A stretch of 64,000 bases of DNA from Prosapia bicincta (GCA_036971475.1 JBAIZL010000002.1:50160229-50224228), one strand, 5' to 3'; positions 23,881 to 36,577 are shown, counted from the first letter of the stretch. Translations and numbers: made by a program. Notes: generated by a model from the letters alone, not told the origin.

Positions 23881-25404
23881 CATCGAAAATTAAAAATAAA
23901 ATGATCAGCAAGTTTTGTAGATATTTTCATTCATTTTATAAAGAAGGAGATAAGTACTTAAATAATCATTTTTACATTATTACATTCACTTAAATCACAT
24001 TATATCATATTTGAATCTTTTTTCAGATGGATCAATATCGATTTCAAACATTAAAAAGAAATTATTAAATTTAATAGAAAAAAAGGTAAGTAACATAATA
24101 CCTTATAGATTTTAGTAAACAGATTTAATAAATGAGTTTTGAAAATATATTTTTTCCTAATTTATTTGTCTCAATACAATAATTTCTACTTAAATATATG
24201 CATTATTTATTGTCAACTATCATTATGAAGTTTATAGAAAGTTTGACAACTTTAAACTTGCGCGGGCGAGTCGCGACCGGAGGCGCTAGCCGATTAATAA
24301 TTTAAGACCGGGTAGCGTGTAGACACTTCTGGGTGACTGGGTTAGGTACGCGACCCCTCACATGGGATACCATGATTCTCCCTGTAACCTCTATTAAAAC
24401 AAAAATAGTATTTTTAAATTATTTATAAATTGAGTTTGTAGTTGAGCTATAGAAACGTCGTCCTTTATTACAGACATTTTTTCTTTCACGCACATTGAAA
24501 TCACTTACGGACATTGTATTAACTTATTTATTACAGAGAAAAGCTCCAAGACTATCAACTGGTTTTATATTAAAGCTTTCTTTAAACTAAAATATTTGAA
24601 CTATTTTTTGAGAGTTTAGAATTGATATAAAATTTGTTGCATTTTATAACCTTATAAATTTAGACGTTTTTAGCCGTATTTTTAGGTTATTTAACTGTGC
24701 CTGTTGTTAACGTCGTTTGCTAAATAATTTCACTCTGATCTAAATTAAAGAAAACTATTGTTAGGACAAGCTATTTGTTCAAAATCTACGACAAAGTTTC
24801 TAAAAGTAATGGCACTAAAATATAAAGTTGTTATTATCAACCTTAATCCTCTAAGAAGGAATTTAAAAATATACAATGTAAATCTTTCTATTTTAAAATT
24901 ATTGAAAAGTTTAAATTATTTTTACAATTCTAAATCTTCAAGATTTAGGACTTTAAAGAATCACTAGGTAAAGGTTTTCATGAACATTTAGTGCATGTGT
25001 AATTTATTTTTGTAAAGTAACTGTAATCGGTTTGTCTGAAAAATGTCGGTTGATTAGAAGACGGCATGTGTAGGGGTTGATGAAGTGGTGTAACAGCCCC
25101 CCGCGCCCCTTAGAATCGCTCAATTACCCCCGTGTGGGGCAGATTGGAGTCTTGATCGATGTTATCCTTAAAGCTAATGTTCTGCTAAAGAGATAATCTT
25201 GTCTTGTCACACCTTCTGTCAATATTATTGTCTATGTTAATAAAATAGGTTCATAGAACCATCATTTTATTTCCCCAGTTCTTCGCTTACACTAATAAAT
25301 AAGTGTAAGTTAGTAAGTGTGTGTACTATGTCACAACTCTAGACTTTGACCAAAACATTTCAAATAATTTTCCATATATTATTACTGAAACTCAGACATT
25401 CATT

Positions 25405-25705
25405 AAGAAAAACCATAATTATATTTTGTTGAATATTTCCACAGTGAATAAAGTTAATTTTTAGTACAGTACTATTTACTCACAAACTGTAATTATATTT
25501 TTAGAACCCTTTCACAGTCAATGAAGTTAGTTTTTATTCTCAAAAACTCACAACTAGTTTTATTTTGGTTAATATTTTCACACTCATCGAGTTAACTTTT
25601 ACTTCAATTAATTCACAAGCGTTAATTATATTTTAGTCATAATTTTTTCACTAACTGAATTATTCTTTTATTTATTTCACTTGTAACCCTAATTTTATTC
25701 TTATA
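25405..25705. repeat. Degenerate tandem repeat, period about 66 bp
   Basis: Blocks of the form TTTTCACAGTCAATGAAGTTA-TTTTTA-TTCACAA-TAATTATATTTT recur about four or five times (near 25415, 25483, 25551, 25617, 25680). Divergence is heavy. It is noncoding. Confidence 0.55.
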
Positions 25706-26439
25706 AACTATCTTGAGTAGTTGTGGAAAATTAATTATATAATCGCAATAAAAACTCAAACGCAATAATATTGATCCATAACACGAAATCAACATTTAAT
25801 GTTTCATTTTATAAAATTGTACTTTTTATTTCTTATAGTATTCAGATTTTTTTACGTGATTAACTTAAATCAGTGGACTATTGTTCTTTAAAAAACAGCT
25901 GTAAATTAATTGTTCAAGTCAGTATCTCTGAAGTTACTACCTTGTCATCGAAACGTACAGTAATTCATAATTAATAAATTAATTTCGTGTTGTAGAAATC
26001 AGGCTCTTAATTTTATTGCTTTGAAAAATTGTACAATGACTAAATTAAATGTTTTTTACCATTCATTTAGAAACATGAGTTAAATTTGAGCAACATCTTC
26101 GCAGGGATTACATTTACACACGGTGAACCGTTCATTTGACGATAATTCCATCCAAGTGTATTTCTATCGATAACGTTTGACACTTCAATAAAAGATATTG
26201 TAACAAACCGATCTACCGATACTTTCCCTATATAACATAAGTTACAAAAAATTAAAACCTCTTTGAAAAATTTTATTCTGTTCTTGGTAAAGACAAGAAA
26301 TTTTTAAAAAAACTCAACAATTTTATTAAAATTTTGATAGACGCTATAAATAAAATTCAATGATAATTTCCATTCAAAAATTTGTTTAATATTCGTCATG
26401 TTTTACATTGAAAATACATATGAAACTCGAAATAATTAT

Positions 26440-26800
26440 ATTTCTCGTCACAGTTTGTTGACAACAGTATTGCTGACAACACTACCATTAAGAACAGTAT
26501 TGTTGACAACAGTTTGTTGACATCAGAATCATTAACAATAGTATTGTTGGCAATAGCATCATTGCAACTGTATGACTAAGAATAGTATTTTTGATAATAA
26601 CATTATTGACACAACATTGACTATAATTGAGGTCAGGATCATTGATAATATTAATAATGGCAACAATAATACTACATAATAATTAACAGCATCACTATTA
26701 TTAACCAAAAGTATAAATGATAACAATATTATTTTAACACCATCATTGCGACAATTGTCATTCACAACACTATGATTGACAACAACTGTAGGTAGAATTT
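26440..26800. repeat. Degenerate (ATTGTTGACAACAGT)-like repeat
   Basis: ATTGTTGACAACAGTATTG variants recur irregularly and give a low-complexity tract rich in ACAAT/ATTGT. The 84-codon minus frame across it is repeat-derived and shows no domain. Confidence 0.6.
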
Positions 26801-29118
26801 TCTCATTGTGCATTTTTGTTTTGACTCATATATTGGTAAATACTTTGACACGTAAGTATTTCCCGTGATGAAATAATTGATCTTTCTACTTTATGTTCTC
26901 AAACTTAAGCCTAGAGGATTAATCATTTTATAATTTTAATTGACATTTTGTTGCGGAGTGAAAAAATTAATTTGCTAAATTCTCGTTCTCAAAGAAAAAT
27001 TAGTAACTAAATATATATTTTTAGATCCGTACGTTAAAGATAACGGGTTATTCCTTTACGTTACAGAACTATTACAAAAATTTCGATCCTTTTAATAAAC
27101 TTTATAAATTAAAAATAATTACAGTTGAATTTCTGTTTTCAAAGGTTTTTTTAAAACGGCGAATAAAAGGTTTAAGACGGTTATTGTATTACCTTAATAA
27201 TGTTTTGAAATTTAAGAAATAAAATTTGTCGCTTTCAATCTGATGCGTTACAAACAGTTTTATGTCAGTTATATTTTTAGCTTTTACAAGATTACATCAG
27301 TTGGAATAAAACGAGATAGAGGGGCGATATACTACTGATAGACACATTTTATCAGTACAGAATGACAACCTAACAAATAAAAATAAAAATCACAACTTTC
27401 GACGATTGCCAACTTAACGTTGGAGTGATGAGTACAAATCAAAATAAAGTTGTTGTGCATAAAATGTGTTTATAGGGCTTCGTGATTGGATTACGTTTAG
27501 AGGGTAATTCCAAGCAGAAAGACGACCGCCTCGGGATTTAGATCTCTTAATGACCAGGCGACAAATTGTGGCGATCCCTCTGGGGACGGTCCGATCGTTT
27601 CCTTGAAAGTAGCGCTCTTTTATTTCCGATCGCAAGGCGAAGGCCGAGGGAGGGGGTCCTAAGTGATACAGGCTTGACGATACTTGGGGGAAATACGAAC
27701 AGGACGAAATACACGAGCCGGTAAATAAAGGCTAATCTGGAGAGATTGCAAGGATAGAGAGTTGGCCTGAAGAGGGACACAAGTGCTATATAGATATGTC
27801 AATTATGTTAAGTTATACAAACTCACAATTAATAAGGTCAGTTAATAACTCTACTATCAAGTTGCACTACACACGCTTAAACATACAGTTATAACACTAA
27901 CACAAACAAAGAACACATTTGGATATATTTGTAATTTGTTTGTATTTATAGGCCTATTTGGGTATATTGGTAATTTTATAAACAATGTGTGCATAAATCT
28001 TGTTCTAGTTAATATAAGCATGTAGGGCAACGCTTCTTATAAAAACATATTCTCCCTTGCAAAAACCTTATAAAGAAATTCATTAAATGACTCATACTCT
28101 ACAGATTTAGAACTATATATACACAATATAGAATTTTACAAATATAAATTCATTATAGTTAATAACTGTTACTTTATGTTGCTGTTTATGATATAAAAAA
28201 TGTGAATATTTGAATGTTTTCGTTACTTATTTGACGTTTATATTTAATTTATAAACGCATAATGTATTTGCGACACTAAAAATGAATTAAAATTAATTCT
28301 AAAATAAACGTTTTATACCTGTTTTAATCGCACTCAAGTTATGTACGTAATAGAATATTTATTTTTCATATCCTTAGCATAAGTACCATAATGGTAACGA
28401 AAAAAGTAAAATAGTTTTTCCCTTTTAAAAAAAATAGAAATTTGATATTTAATTTAACCCATAATATTTGATTAAAATATTTAAATATTTTACTGTTTTT
28501 AGCTATTAAACATTTATTTATAAATATTTAGATAAATGAGACATTTCGTGATCAAATTGACACGAAATAATAAAATAAAATAAAACTTAACGGACTTCAT
28601 ATTGACAAGAAAATGGTTTTAAACGATAAAAAACTACAATCGTGTAGCGACCAGATGATACTTTTGTTTTTCCATACTACATATGATCCTTGAATTTAAT
28701 TAACTTCTTCAGGTTATTAATTATATATTATTTAACGTTAAAACTTAGAGGAAATAGAAATAAAAATATATAGATAAATATCAGTACAATAAACAGTACT
28801 TTTCCTATAATGTTTAAATCCGTAGGCCCTACTATCTGAGAATGGAGACAAACGTTAATTACGTAAGTTCAGAGTCTTAGGTTATTCGTTTATTTATTAT
28901 GTATAAATTTATTAATTACTAATAAATAAAATTTAATAACCAGTTGCAACTAACCTAACCTAAGCATCAGTTTTATAATTTTACTTGTATGGACCAGAGA
29001 CGACGGAGTGGGGAGGGGTTGTATTCATATCAGTGTTCAAAAATGGGCGCAGAGCTTATATAGTATGTAAATCTTTACTAAATAATACAAAAATGAATAT
29101 TATTATATACTTAATAAT

Positions 29119-29414
<296 letters not shown>

Positions 29415-29552
29415 TAAATATGGGGATATGTTTCTTGTATTATAGTTAATAAATTAAAAATATTTCAAAAATAAGAATACTTTTAATTATTCAAAGCTTT
29501 TCGCCGATAAAAGAGTACCAGCATCTTCAGGAAAATAATTATTTAATAAAAT
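29415..29552 (-). mobile_element. Penelope-like end, inverted copy with hammerhead-like fold
   Basis: Read on the minus strand, this copy carries CTGAAGA, a stem II region and GCGAAAAGCTTTGAAT, then ATTCTTATTTTTGAAATA. It is head to head with the direct copies that follow. The palindromic centre TAATAAAATATTTTATTA lies at 29544-29561, so 29432-29673 is one long inverted repeat. The same unit occurs at 39304-39420 beside a recognisable Penelope-like element, which is the main evidence for its origin. Confidence 0.75.
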
Positions 29553-30114
29553 ATTTTATTAGATAATTATTTTCCTGAAGATACTGGTACTGTTTTATCA
29601 GCGAAAAGCTTTGAATAATATATCCATTAAAAGTATTCTTGTTTTTGAAATATTTTTAATTTATTAAATATAATAATTTATATATTAAATATGGTGACAT
29701 GTTTAGATTAGATAATTATTTTTCTGAAGATGCTGGTACTATTTTATCGGCGAAAAGCTTTGAATAAATATATTCATTAAAAGTATTCTTGTTTTTGAAA
29801 TATTTTTAATTTATTAAATATAATAATTTATATATTAAATATGGTGATATGTTTAGATTAGATAATTATTTTCCTGAAGATGCTGGTACTATTTTATCGG
29901 CGAAAAGCTTTGAATAATATATCCATTAAAAGTATTCTTGTTTTTGAAATATTTTTAATTTATTAAATATGATAATTTATATATTAAATATGGTGATATG
30001 TTTAGATTAGATAATTATTTTCCTGAAGATGCTGGTACTATTTTAACGGAGAAAAACTTTGAATAAATATATTGATTAAAAGTATTCTTGTTTTTGTATT
30101 ATTTTTAATTTATT

Positions 30115-30118
<4 letters not shown>
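29553..30118 (+). mobile_element. Tandem array of ~150-bp Penelope-derived units, each with a hammerhead-like motif
   Basis: CTGAAGA recurs at 29575, 29724, 29874 and 30023 (spacing 149, 150, 149). Example at 29724: the core CTGAAGA is followed by an extra T, and stem II GCTG (29732-29735) pairs with CGGC (29748-29751). Then come GAA, the palindrome AAGCTT (29755-29760), and U at the cleavage position (29761). GAAT follows and can pair with AT-rich sequence before the core. Copy 1 has TACTG/CAGC, keeping part of the stem through a U-A for U-G change. No protein is encoded. Tandem hammerhead units of this size are known from animal retrozymes; activity here is inferred. Confidence 0.7.
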
Positions 30119-30166
<48 letters not shown>

Positions 30167-30253
30167 AACAAAAGTTAAAATACAAATACAAGAATTATAT
30201 TTGAATTTACAATTCAAATATTGTAATAATATTATTTGCAATAATACATATTG

Positions 30254-30314
<61 letters not shown>
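30119..30314. repeat. Two (TA)n tracts flanking a short Penelope-like 3' fragment
   Basis: (TA)n at 30119-30162 and 30257-30314. Between them, 30163-30215 is the reverse complement of the sequence just after the hammerhead-like fold at 56198 (GAATTGTAAATTCAAATATA then ATTCTTGTATTT). The remaining bases include CATATTGCG, also present at 56265. Confidence 0.85.
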
Positions 30315-30315
<1 letters not shown>

Positions 30316-31042
30316 TTTTCTATATATAAAATTTTTTCAGTAGTCATAAAGTATAAAAAAGATTGTTATACACTATTGATAACCTTTTCAAAATGGGATT
30401 ATTTTAATATCAAGGAACGTTTGTAAAACCTCTTTTGTATCTTTCTCTAAATCCGTTAAACTACCGGTATGACTTGGCGATAATCTTTATTGCCAAGATA
30501 TTTCCTTGAATATAAGAAGGCGAAGAGGGTAAACGCGCTGGTAACATTAAAGGCCTAAAAAGATGCGGGCTTTAATCGGCCACCATCACTCTCGTTTACA
30601 CACATAAAGCTTCAATTCACTCACACAGGATCACAACAATAACGTGATTTATATTTAAACTTTGCAAATGAATCTTCAATTTCAACATGTTCAGACACAA
30701 TTCACGTAACTAGGTTTAACCGCGCACTAAGTAAAAACGTTTACAATATATTTTTGATAAAATACTGTGTATATGAAATACTTAAAAACGTATGTACTTG
30801 AACTTTAATTAATGCCAGTGATTAACTATTTAACCAGTGTTCAAGGTTAATGAGAGATTACAAACCACTTTTAGGTCTTGAAAAGATCTTTCGGATAGAA
30901 AATCAATACGTAGAGTATTTGTAGTAACATGAATTGGTCTGTGTAGTCTTAAAGACTTATGTACTATCACTCCGAACGCCTATGTGAGAGGACAAAGGTT
31001 CGAAACCAGAAATGTTAATTGATTTAATTTAAGCTATGGCAA
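30315..31042. other. Gene-free stretch with a weak tRNA-like SINE signature
   Basis: A GC-richer island lies at about 30455-30620. GGTTCGAAACC at 30997-31007 is an exact polymerase III B-box match (GGTTCGANNCC). TAGTCTTAAAG at 30944 is a poor A box 53 bp upstream. A tRNA-derived SINE head is possible; a functional tRNA is not supported because no acceptor stem was found. Confidence 0.3.
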
Positions 31043-31365
31043 ATGAAAATATTGGAACAACCCCAATACCACAAAAATAAAAAAAAAACAACAGATAATA
31101 CAAGATACTTAAGATTAAACCCTTATGTACATTTCGATGACCAAGTCATCATCAGAGTGTTTCATTACAAAAGTACAATAAAAAAAACAAGAAGTGGCAC
31201 TCTAGTTTGTATCTTCTTTGGTAGATTGTATTTGGTAGATTGTAATAAAACCCTGTAATGATGATGATGATGATGTCATAGTCATCGAAATGTAAATAAG
31301 GGTTTAATCTTAGGTAACTTGTATTTTTGAACATTTGTGTGGTATTGGGGTGGTTTTCAGTGTAA
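31043..31365. mobile_element. Inverted pair of Penelope-like ends with hammerhead-like folds
   Basis: Two diverged copies face away from each other. On the minus strand (31117-31162): stem I strand AAACACT, core CTGATGA, a stem with GAC-TTG-GTC at its tip, GAA, palindrome ATGTACAT, A at the cleavage position, then AGGGTTT closing stem I. On the plus strand (31248-31305), AAACCCT and AGGGTTT form a perfect 7-bp stem I, but the core is invaded by a (GAT)n run. Outer similarity runs to CCCCAATACCAC and its complement. Overlapping open frames are artefacts. Element identity is inferred from the fold and the inverted arrangement. Confidence 0.6.
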
Positions 31366-33039
31366 TATATTGTACCAATGTGCTCTTGATATCGTATATT
31401 AAAGCTATAGTATGTAATTAGTTTTATTCTTCTTCAAACAATACAATAAAGTTTAAAAAAATATATTGTAGCTTAGAAGAAAAACTCTAACAATATCTTT
31501 ATGTAATCAATTAATTATCTAGTACCACGAGGCTACTGGAAAACTTCAGTCTGTATTAATACGAAGTAAATTACGTATAAGACAAAGTGGGATTGCAAAA
31601 TGAAAGCTATCACAGGACTCGACTGAGAATAGCTTTACTTACAGACGATAGCTGTGTTGATGCTAGCTCTCTAATAGACTGTGAGGTTTATAGTATTACA
31701 AATTTTCATGGCGTTTTTATTTAATTTAATGATGGATCGAGTGTATATCCTACTTGATTTTTATCACTACAACTGAGATATTTAAGGTAGGAGGGACAGG
31801 GTAGCAAAGTGTGTCTATCGCACTTGCTAAAAAAAAACTATTTTGACTTACTAATTTGTTTTATAAATTAATAAAGAGGGTATTTAAAGATCAGTAGAGT
31901 CCAGGGACGTCAACCCTGCCTACGCCAGCCACAAACGTCTGCTACTGGGGTAGCTTTTTAAGGAAAGGGTAGCTTTTTTTCCTTAACTCTACTACTCAAC
32001 TCTCCCATACTTTTTCCCCTCTTTCTGGGCCTGTAAATTTTTGACACATCCCTAAGAACTTATAGAATATAGTTTTACTTAGGTATGCAACCCTTGTAAA
32101 TAAACCTTGAAACACCCTTTATTCCAGACCCGAACGTTTTATATCTCTATCCTAATCGTATTTATTCCTCATAAGCCTTTACTTACCCTCAATTATAGGT
32201 GATTGTTACCTTTCTGTGATTAATAGCCGTTTAAAAATCCACATTTAATAAATTATTAGAATCGGTCATTTAACACCGATTGTTTAATCTTTCCCAGAAG
32301 AAAACAATGTTTCATGTTTTATGTTGTTTTATTATTATTTAACATATAAATTATTAATAAGATTTTTCTAACAAAATTCTATAAAATAAAACAAATATTA
32401 ATTCTATAGTATGAAATGTTTACCAAACAAGTCAATTCTCGGGGAAGTAGAGTTGGAAATTTCCTATTATTGCTAATAATAATAAATTAAAGCTAAAGCT
32501 TCTTTCAGGAATTAAAAAGGTGTAGGCAAGCTCTATTTTCTTAATTTAAAAATATTATCTGGATTTTTTAAAAATATTTAGAAGTGATACACTTCCAGTC
32601 AGATTGTACACAATTTGTGCCTTTAAAATTTTAAAAGAATTCAGTGTTTCAGTATTAGATTTTCTGCGACCTAAGGAGTTAAGTTTTGTTATGGGATGCA
32701 TAATCAAGTATAATATCTACATGTTAGTGCAAATCATATACAAATATTTACTTAAAATATGCAGACACATAGGTTCACTGAATAAAAAATTTTTCAGCAG
32801 ATAAATCAGTGACACACACTACGATGTTCATATTTATTTGCGTTAAATACCTGCAAAGCATTGGTAAATTAAATTTTGACTTTAGACTTAGTTTCTCTTT
32901 TATTACTTAGGTAAAACTTATTGTCACCGCATAAAGGCAATCAAATAAAATTTATACAGCAAAAATAATAAAACCGTAAAGACGAACTTTTTTATTATAA
33001 ATATACATCACACATATGTATATGTATAGGCCTATACAT

Positions 33040-33079
<40 letters not shown>

Positions 33080-34349
33080 GTATGTATATATGTTTGTATA
33101 AAGAGGCAATTAACAACCAAGCATTAACCAGTATGGCTTCAGGGAGCGGAATTGAGTTGATGACAATGGTTTGAGTTGATATCTTTCTAACCATTAAAGA
33201 GGAAAACTATTATATCATCAACTCATAATTCTACCCTCAAGCAAACGGCCTACCGATGCGCCTAATCAACGTCATACTCCGTTTTTTCTTAATAAATGTA
33301 AGGATACGAATATGTGGGTGTTTTGCATAATATTCATGGCTGCCTAACACGGCGGAAGACATTTATCGCAGTAAGTTGAAAATTTACTCAAGTATAAATA
33401 AATTCACGCATTTCGTATTATTACTTAGTTTTATATAAAACTCTTGCCGGGCAAAATTGATAAAATCTACTAGGATTCATATTTGTATAACACAATGTAT
33501 CCCATACGTAGCAGTTTTCATTTCTCCATGGAAATTTTCACCATGTTTCATCTTATTTTCACAATTATTATTTTTTGGAGAGCCCTATTCAGAAATTTTC
33601 CCTTGGGCCTACGAACGTTTAACCGTTTCCGCTTTGAGGAGAAATTTAATCTAATTACAATTATTGGTCACCTTCTACGTGAACTATTCACTAAATATGA
33701 TTAGTCTTTTTCTGAATCTAAACATTTTTAACATTCAAGCAAAAAATTAATTATTTTTTTCCATAAATTAAGAATTTGGTTATGTTTAGATTATATTAAA
33801 ATAAGAAAATATGTTTTTTTCTCATTGTACTGTATTCAGAGGACGGTCGTGTATTTTGCAATTTCAGAAATGAATTAGGAAAACAGCACAGGTTCATTTC
33901 CTTAAAGTAGGTTTTTAAAAACGCTTAATGCACGCAGTGTTTGTTCGGTGTGGCTTGCGGTGAGCAGATATCGTAGTATACAACCCTCAACCCTTATCTA
34001 AACTGCTAATTGCCCTTGGTCACTTCAACCCTTAACGTAATGCAATGTTTACACTTGCATGGTCATACTAAACCCTGTTTTAATGGATGGGTCTACCGAC
34101 ATGCTTTGCAAAGCCAGTTGTATTTCATACTTCTTGTTTGAACAGGGCTGAGCACTGACTTGCGACTTTATACAATATATAACACAGTTGAACACACTGT
34201 GGTGAATTAATTTTGGACAGTTTTAAAATATGACAAAAAAAAATAATTTTATTTCTGATTATACATAAATTATACAAAAGTTATTAAATTAAAAAAAAAC
34301 CTTTTTAGTTCCATCCTAACTCTTTAGAACAGAAATTCTATTGTTTTAT
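31366..34349. other. Gene-free AT-rich stretch
   Basis: No recognised gene. A GC-richer patch lies at about 31890-32050. A compound (CA)n(TA)n lies at 33040-33080. Open frames at 32604-32804 and 33457-33704 have no domain I recognise; the last two overlap in different frames, which argues against coding. An island at about 33930-34160 has more CG and may be noncoding conserved DNA. Confidence 0.45.
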
Positions 34350-34390
34350 ATATATCTATATCTATATATATATATATATATATATATTAT

Positions 34391-34466
<76 letters not shown>
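34350..34466. repeat. (TA)n microsatellite
   Basis: More than 100 bp of TA repeats with a short TATTACTATA interruption. It directly precedes the LTR-like sequence at 34481. Confidence 0.95.
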
Positions 34467-34470
<4 letters not shown>

Positions 34471-34480
34471 TATAACGATA

Positions 34481-35642
34481 TGTTAACGGGGCCCTCAAGA
34501 GAATTAGAAATTAGGTTTGTAAAATTAAGACTACAATGTACAAGGCCAAACTGACAGTATTATTACTTTATAGTACCATCAATTCCCAAAAAAGGTTGTC
34601 AGTTTTAAGACGCAAGGGCGCTCAAAAAAACTAAAGAAAAAACTAGGTATCGTTAAGAGAAAGTCAGTTGCAAACAGACGTTTAATTTCAAAATATAAAA
34701 AATTTAAAATTAATAAATGTGATTGGTCTAAACTAGGAGAGAAGGGATAAGAGGTTCAGAAAGTTAGTTGTTAGAAAAGTCGAAACGGTCGAAACGTCAT
34801 TCAGGAACGTTTGATGGGAGTAGACGTCGGTCAAGTTACCTTCAGTTCGTGCAATTATATTAAGTAAATCGTCGAAAGCAGAGAATATTAAGTAAATCGT
34901 CGAAAACAGTGAATATTAAATAAATCGTCGAAAGCAGTGAATATTAAGTAAATCGTGTCGAAAATAGTGAATATTAAATAAATCTTCGAAAGCAGTGAAT
35001 ATTAAGTAAATCGTCGAAAGCAGTGAATATTAGGTAAATCGTCGAAAGCAGAGAATATTAAGTAAATCGTCGAAAACAGTGAATATTAAATAAATCGTCG
35101 AAAGCAGTGAATATTAAGTAAATCGTCGAAAACAGTGAATATTAAATAAATCTTCGAAAGCAGTGAATATTATGTAAATCGTCGAAAGCAGTGAGTATTA
35201 AGAGAACCGTCGAAAGCAGTGAATATTAAATAAATCGTCGTAAGTTAATTGTGATTATAGTGCACGAAAAGAACTTCAGGACCACGAGCTAAGAACAGGT
35301 GAACCTCAAATTTTAATAAAGAATAACCTTCTCAATAAATCTTTGAACAATAATCTTTTTTTGTTGATCACATATTTTTTTATTTATTAATCCATGAAAG
35401 CAATGTTCATTAAATCAGAACTATAAAATAATATTAAACATAGGTTTCTCCAATTGCAACCCGAACCTTATACACCGACCCTGAGATCAAACAAATTTAT
35501 ATAAATTAAGTTGATTATAAAAAGAAAAGAAAGTTAAGAGTCTCTTGAAGATTAATATAACTGAGCAAGCCAAATTTAAATTAAATTAAGAAATTCTCTT
35601 TTAAAAAATATTGTAATTTTGATAATAATTACATTCTTAACA
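34481..35642 (+). mobile_element. LTR of a Ty3/gypsy-like retrotransposon (candidate)
   Basis: It begins TGTTAACGGGGCCC and ends CATTCTTAACA, so the ends form the usual short inverted repeat TGTTAA/TTAACA. Two AATAAA-type polyadenylation signals lie near 35320-35340. Eight bases after the end is TGGTGCCCA (35651-35659), which resembles a tRNA primer-binding site in its usual place. A 28-bp minisatellite fills the middle. No gag-pol coding sequence follows; the copy is broken before a (CA)n tract at 35898. I found no clear target duplication or second LTR. Confidence 0.5.
34861..35243. repeat. 28-bp minisatellite, about 13-14 copies
   Basis: Unit TAAGTAAATCGTCGAAAGCA then GTGAATAT, with variants (AAATAAATC, CTTCG, AACAG, GAGAAT). 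It is contained in the LTR-like sequence. It could be an LTR-internal repeat typical of the family or a later expansion. Confidence 0.93.
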
Positions 35643-35896
35643 AAGATAAGTGGTGCCCAATAAACCGAGTTATATTAATTAAAAATAATCTTTGAATAAA
35701 TAATCTTGTTACATTGAAAGTTAACCAAGAGTGTTAGAGTTTAGCGCTGCAATGCCAGGTCTAAAAGCGTTAAAATTTTGACATCCAATGTGTGGCTTAA
35801 AACATCGTTAATATATATACACATTATTAGACTTTTATATAACACGATTTACAACTACTGTAAACAATGTTTATAAAATTGTAATAGTTGGTTAGG

Positions 35897-35897
<1 letters not shown>
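35643..35897 (+). other. Primer-binding-site-like motif and leader of the broken LTR element
   Basis: TGGTGCCCA at 35651 is followed by an AT-rich leader. A short ATG frame (MPGLKALKF, then stop, from about 35752) could be a decayed gag start. The leader is cut off by the (CA)n tract. Nothing else is recognisable. Confidence 0.35.

Positions 35898-35992
<95 letters not shown>
35898..35992. repeat. (CA)n microsatellite
   Basis: About 47 uninterrupted CA units, directly abutting the start of the dispersed repeat copy at 35993. Confidence 0.97.
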
Positions 35993-35995
<3 letters not shown>

Positions 35996-36428
35996 TTCAA
36001 TTTTCCACATACGTAAGGATTGCAACAGGAATTTTATAAACATTTGCATATAAATGAAATACCTAGATATATAGCCCACTTTTTTTATTTGTGACTGATG
36101 ATATAGCATTTTAAGTGACATACATTACTAAAACACAGTTGTAAAAATAATTTACATACCATTTAAAGAAAATCATTGTTTTATTAGAATGTTACACATT
36201 TTCATTAAAAAAAAAAAAAATTATATAGCATTTCTTTATATTTTAATGGATAAGTTACTATTATAAATATTTATTATCAAATTTTCTTTCCTTTATGTGG
36301 TTTAATCTTGTGTGAAACTATTTGATTAAATGCACAAAGTTTTATGATTTCAGGTATAAATGTTTCAATAATAATAATCAATTTTATAAAGTTATTATAA
36401 ATCATTTCTCTCTCTCTCTATGTACACA
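35993..36428 (+). repeat. Dispersed ~430-bp repeat, copy 1
   Basis: It is nearly identical over its length to 51170-51626, in direct orientation about 15.18 kb away. It begins AAATTCAATTTTCCACATAC and ends in (CT)n then TGTACACAC. An internal poly-A (36208) is longer than in the twin. It carries no ORF. It is probably a non-autonomous element that carries its own 3' (CT)n(CA)n(TA)n tail. Confidence 0.92.
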
Positions 36429-36480
<52 letters not shown>

Positions 36481-36518
36481 AATTTATATATATTTATAAA
36501 ATTTTTAATATTTATATA

Positions 36519-36577
<59 letters not shown>

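Larger units (their letters stand above)
23881..29100. other. Gene-free AT-rich stretch
   Basis: No gene was recognised. GC-richer islands lie at about 24255-24370, 25030-25200 and 27470-27770. The last gives overlapping open frames on the minus strand (27414-27635, 27547-27780) with no recognisable domain, probably a composition effect. Two degenerate repeats inside are listed separately. Another CTAACCTAACCTAAG run lies at about 28951. Confidence 0.5.

Noticed and set aside
27414..27780. Coding exon in the 27.5-27.8 kb GC island
   Set aside because: Two overlapping minus-strand frames compete, neither has a domain, and splice sites are not convincing.
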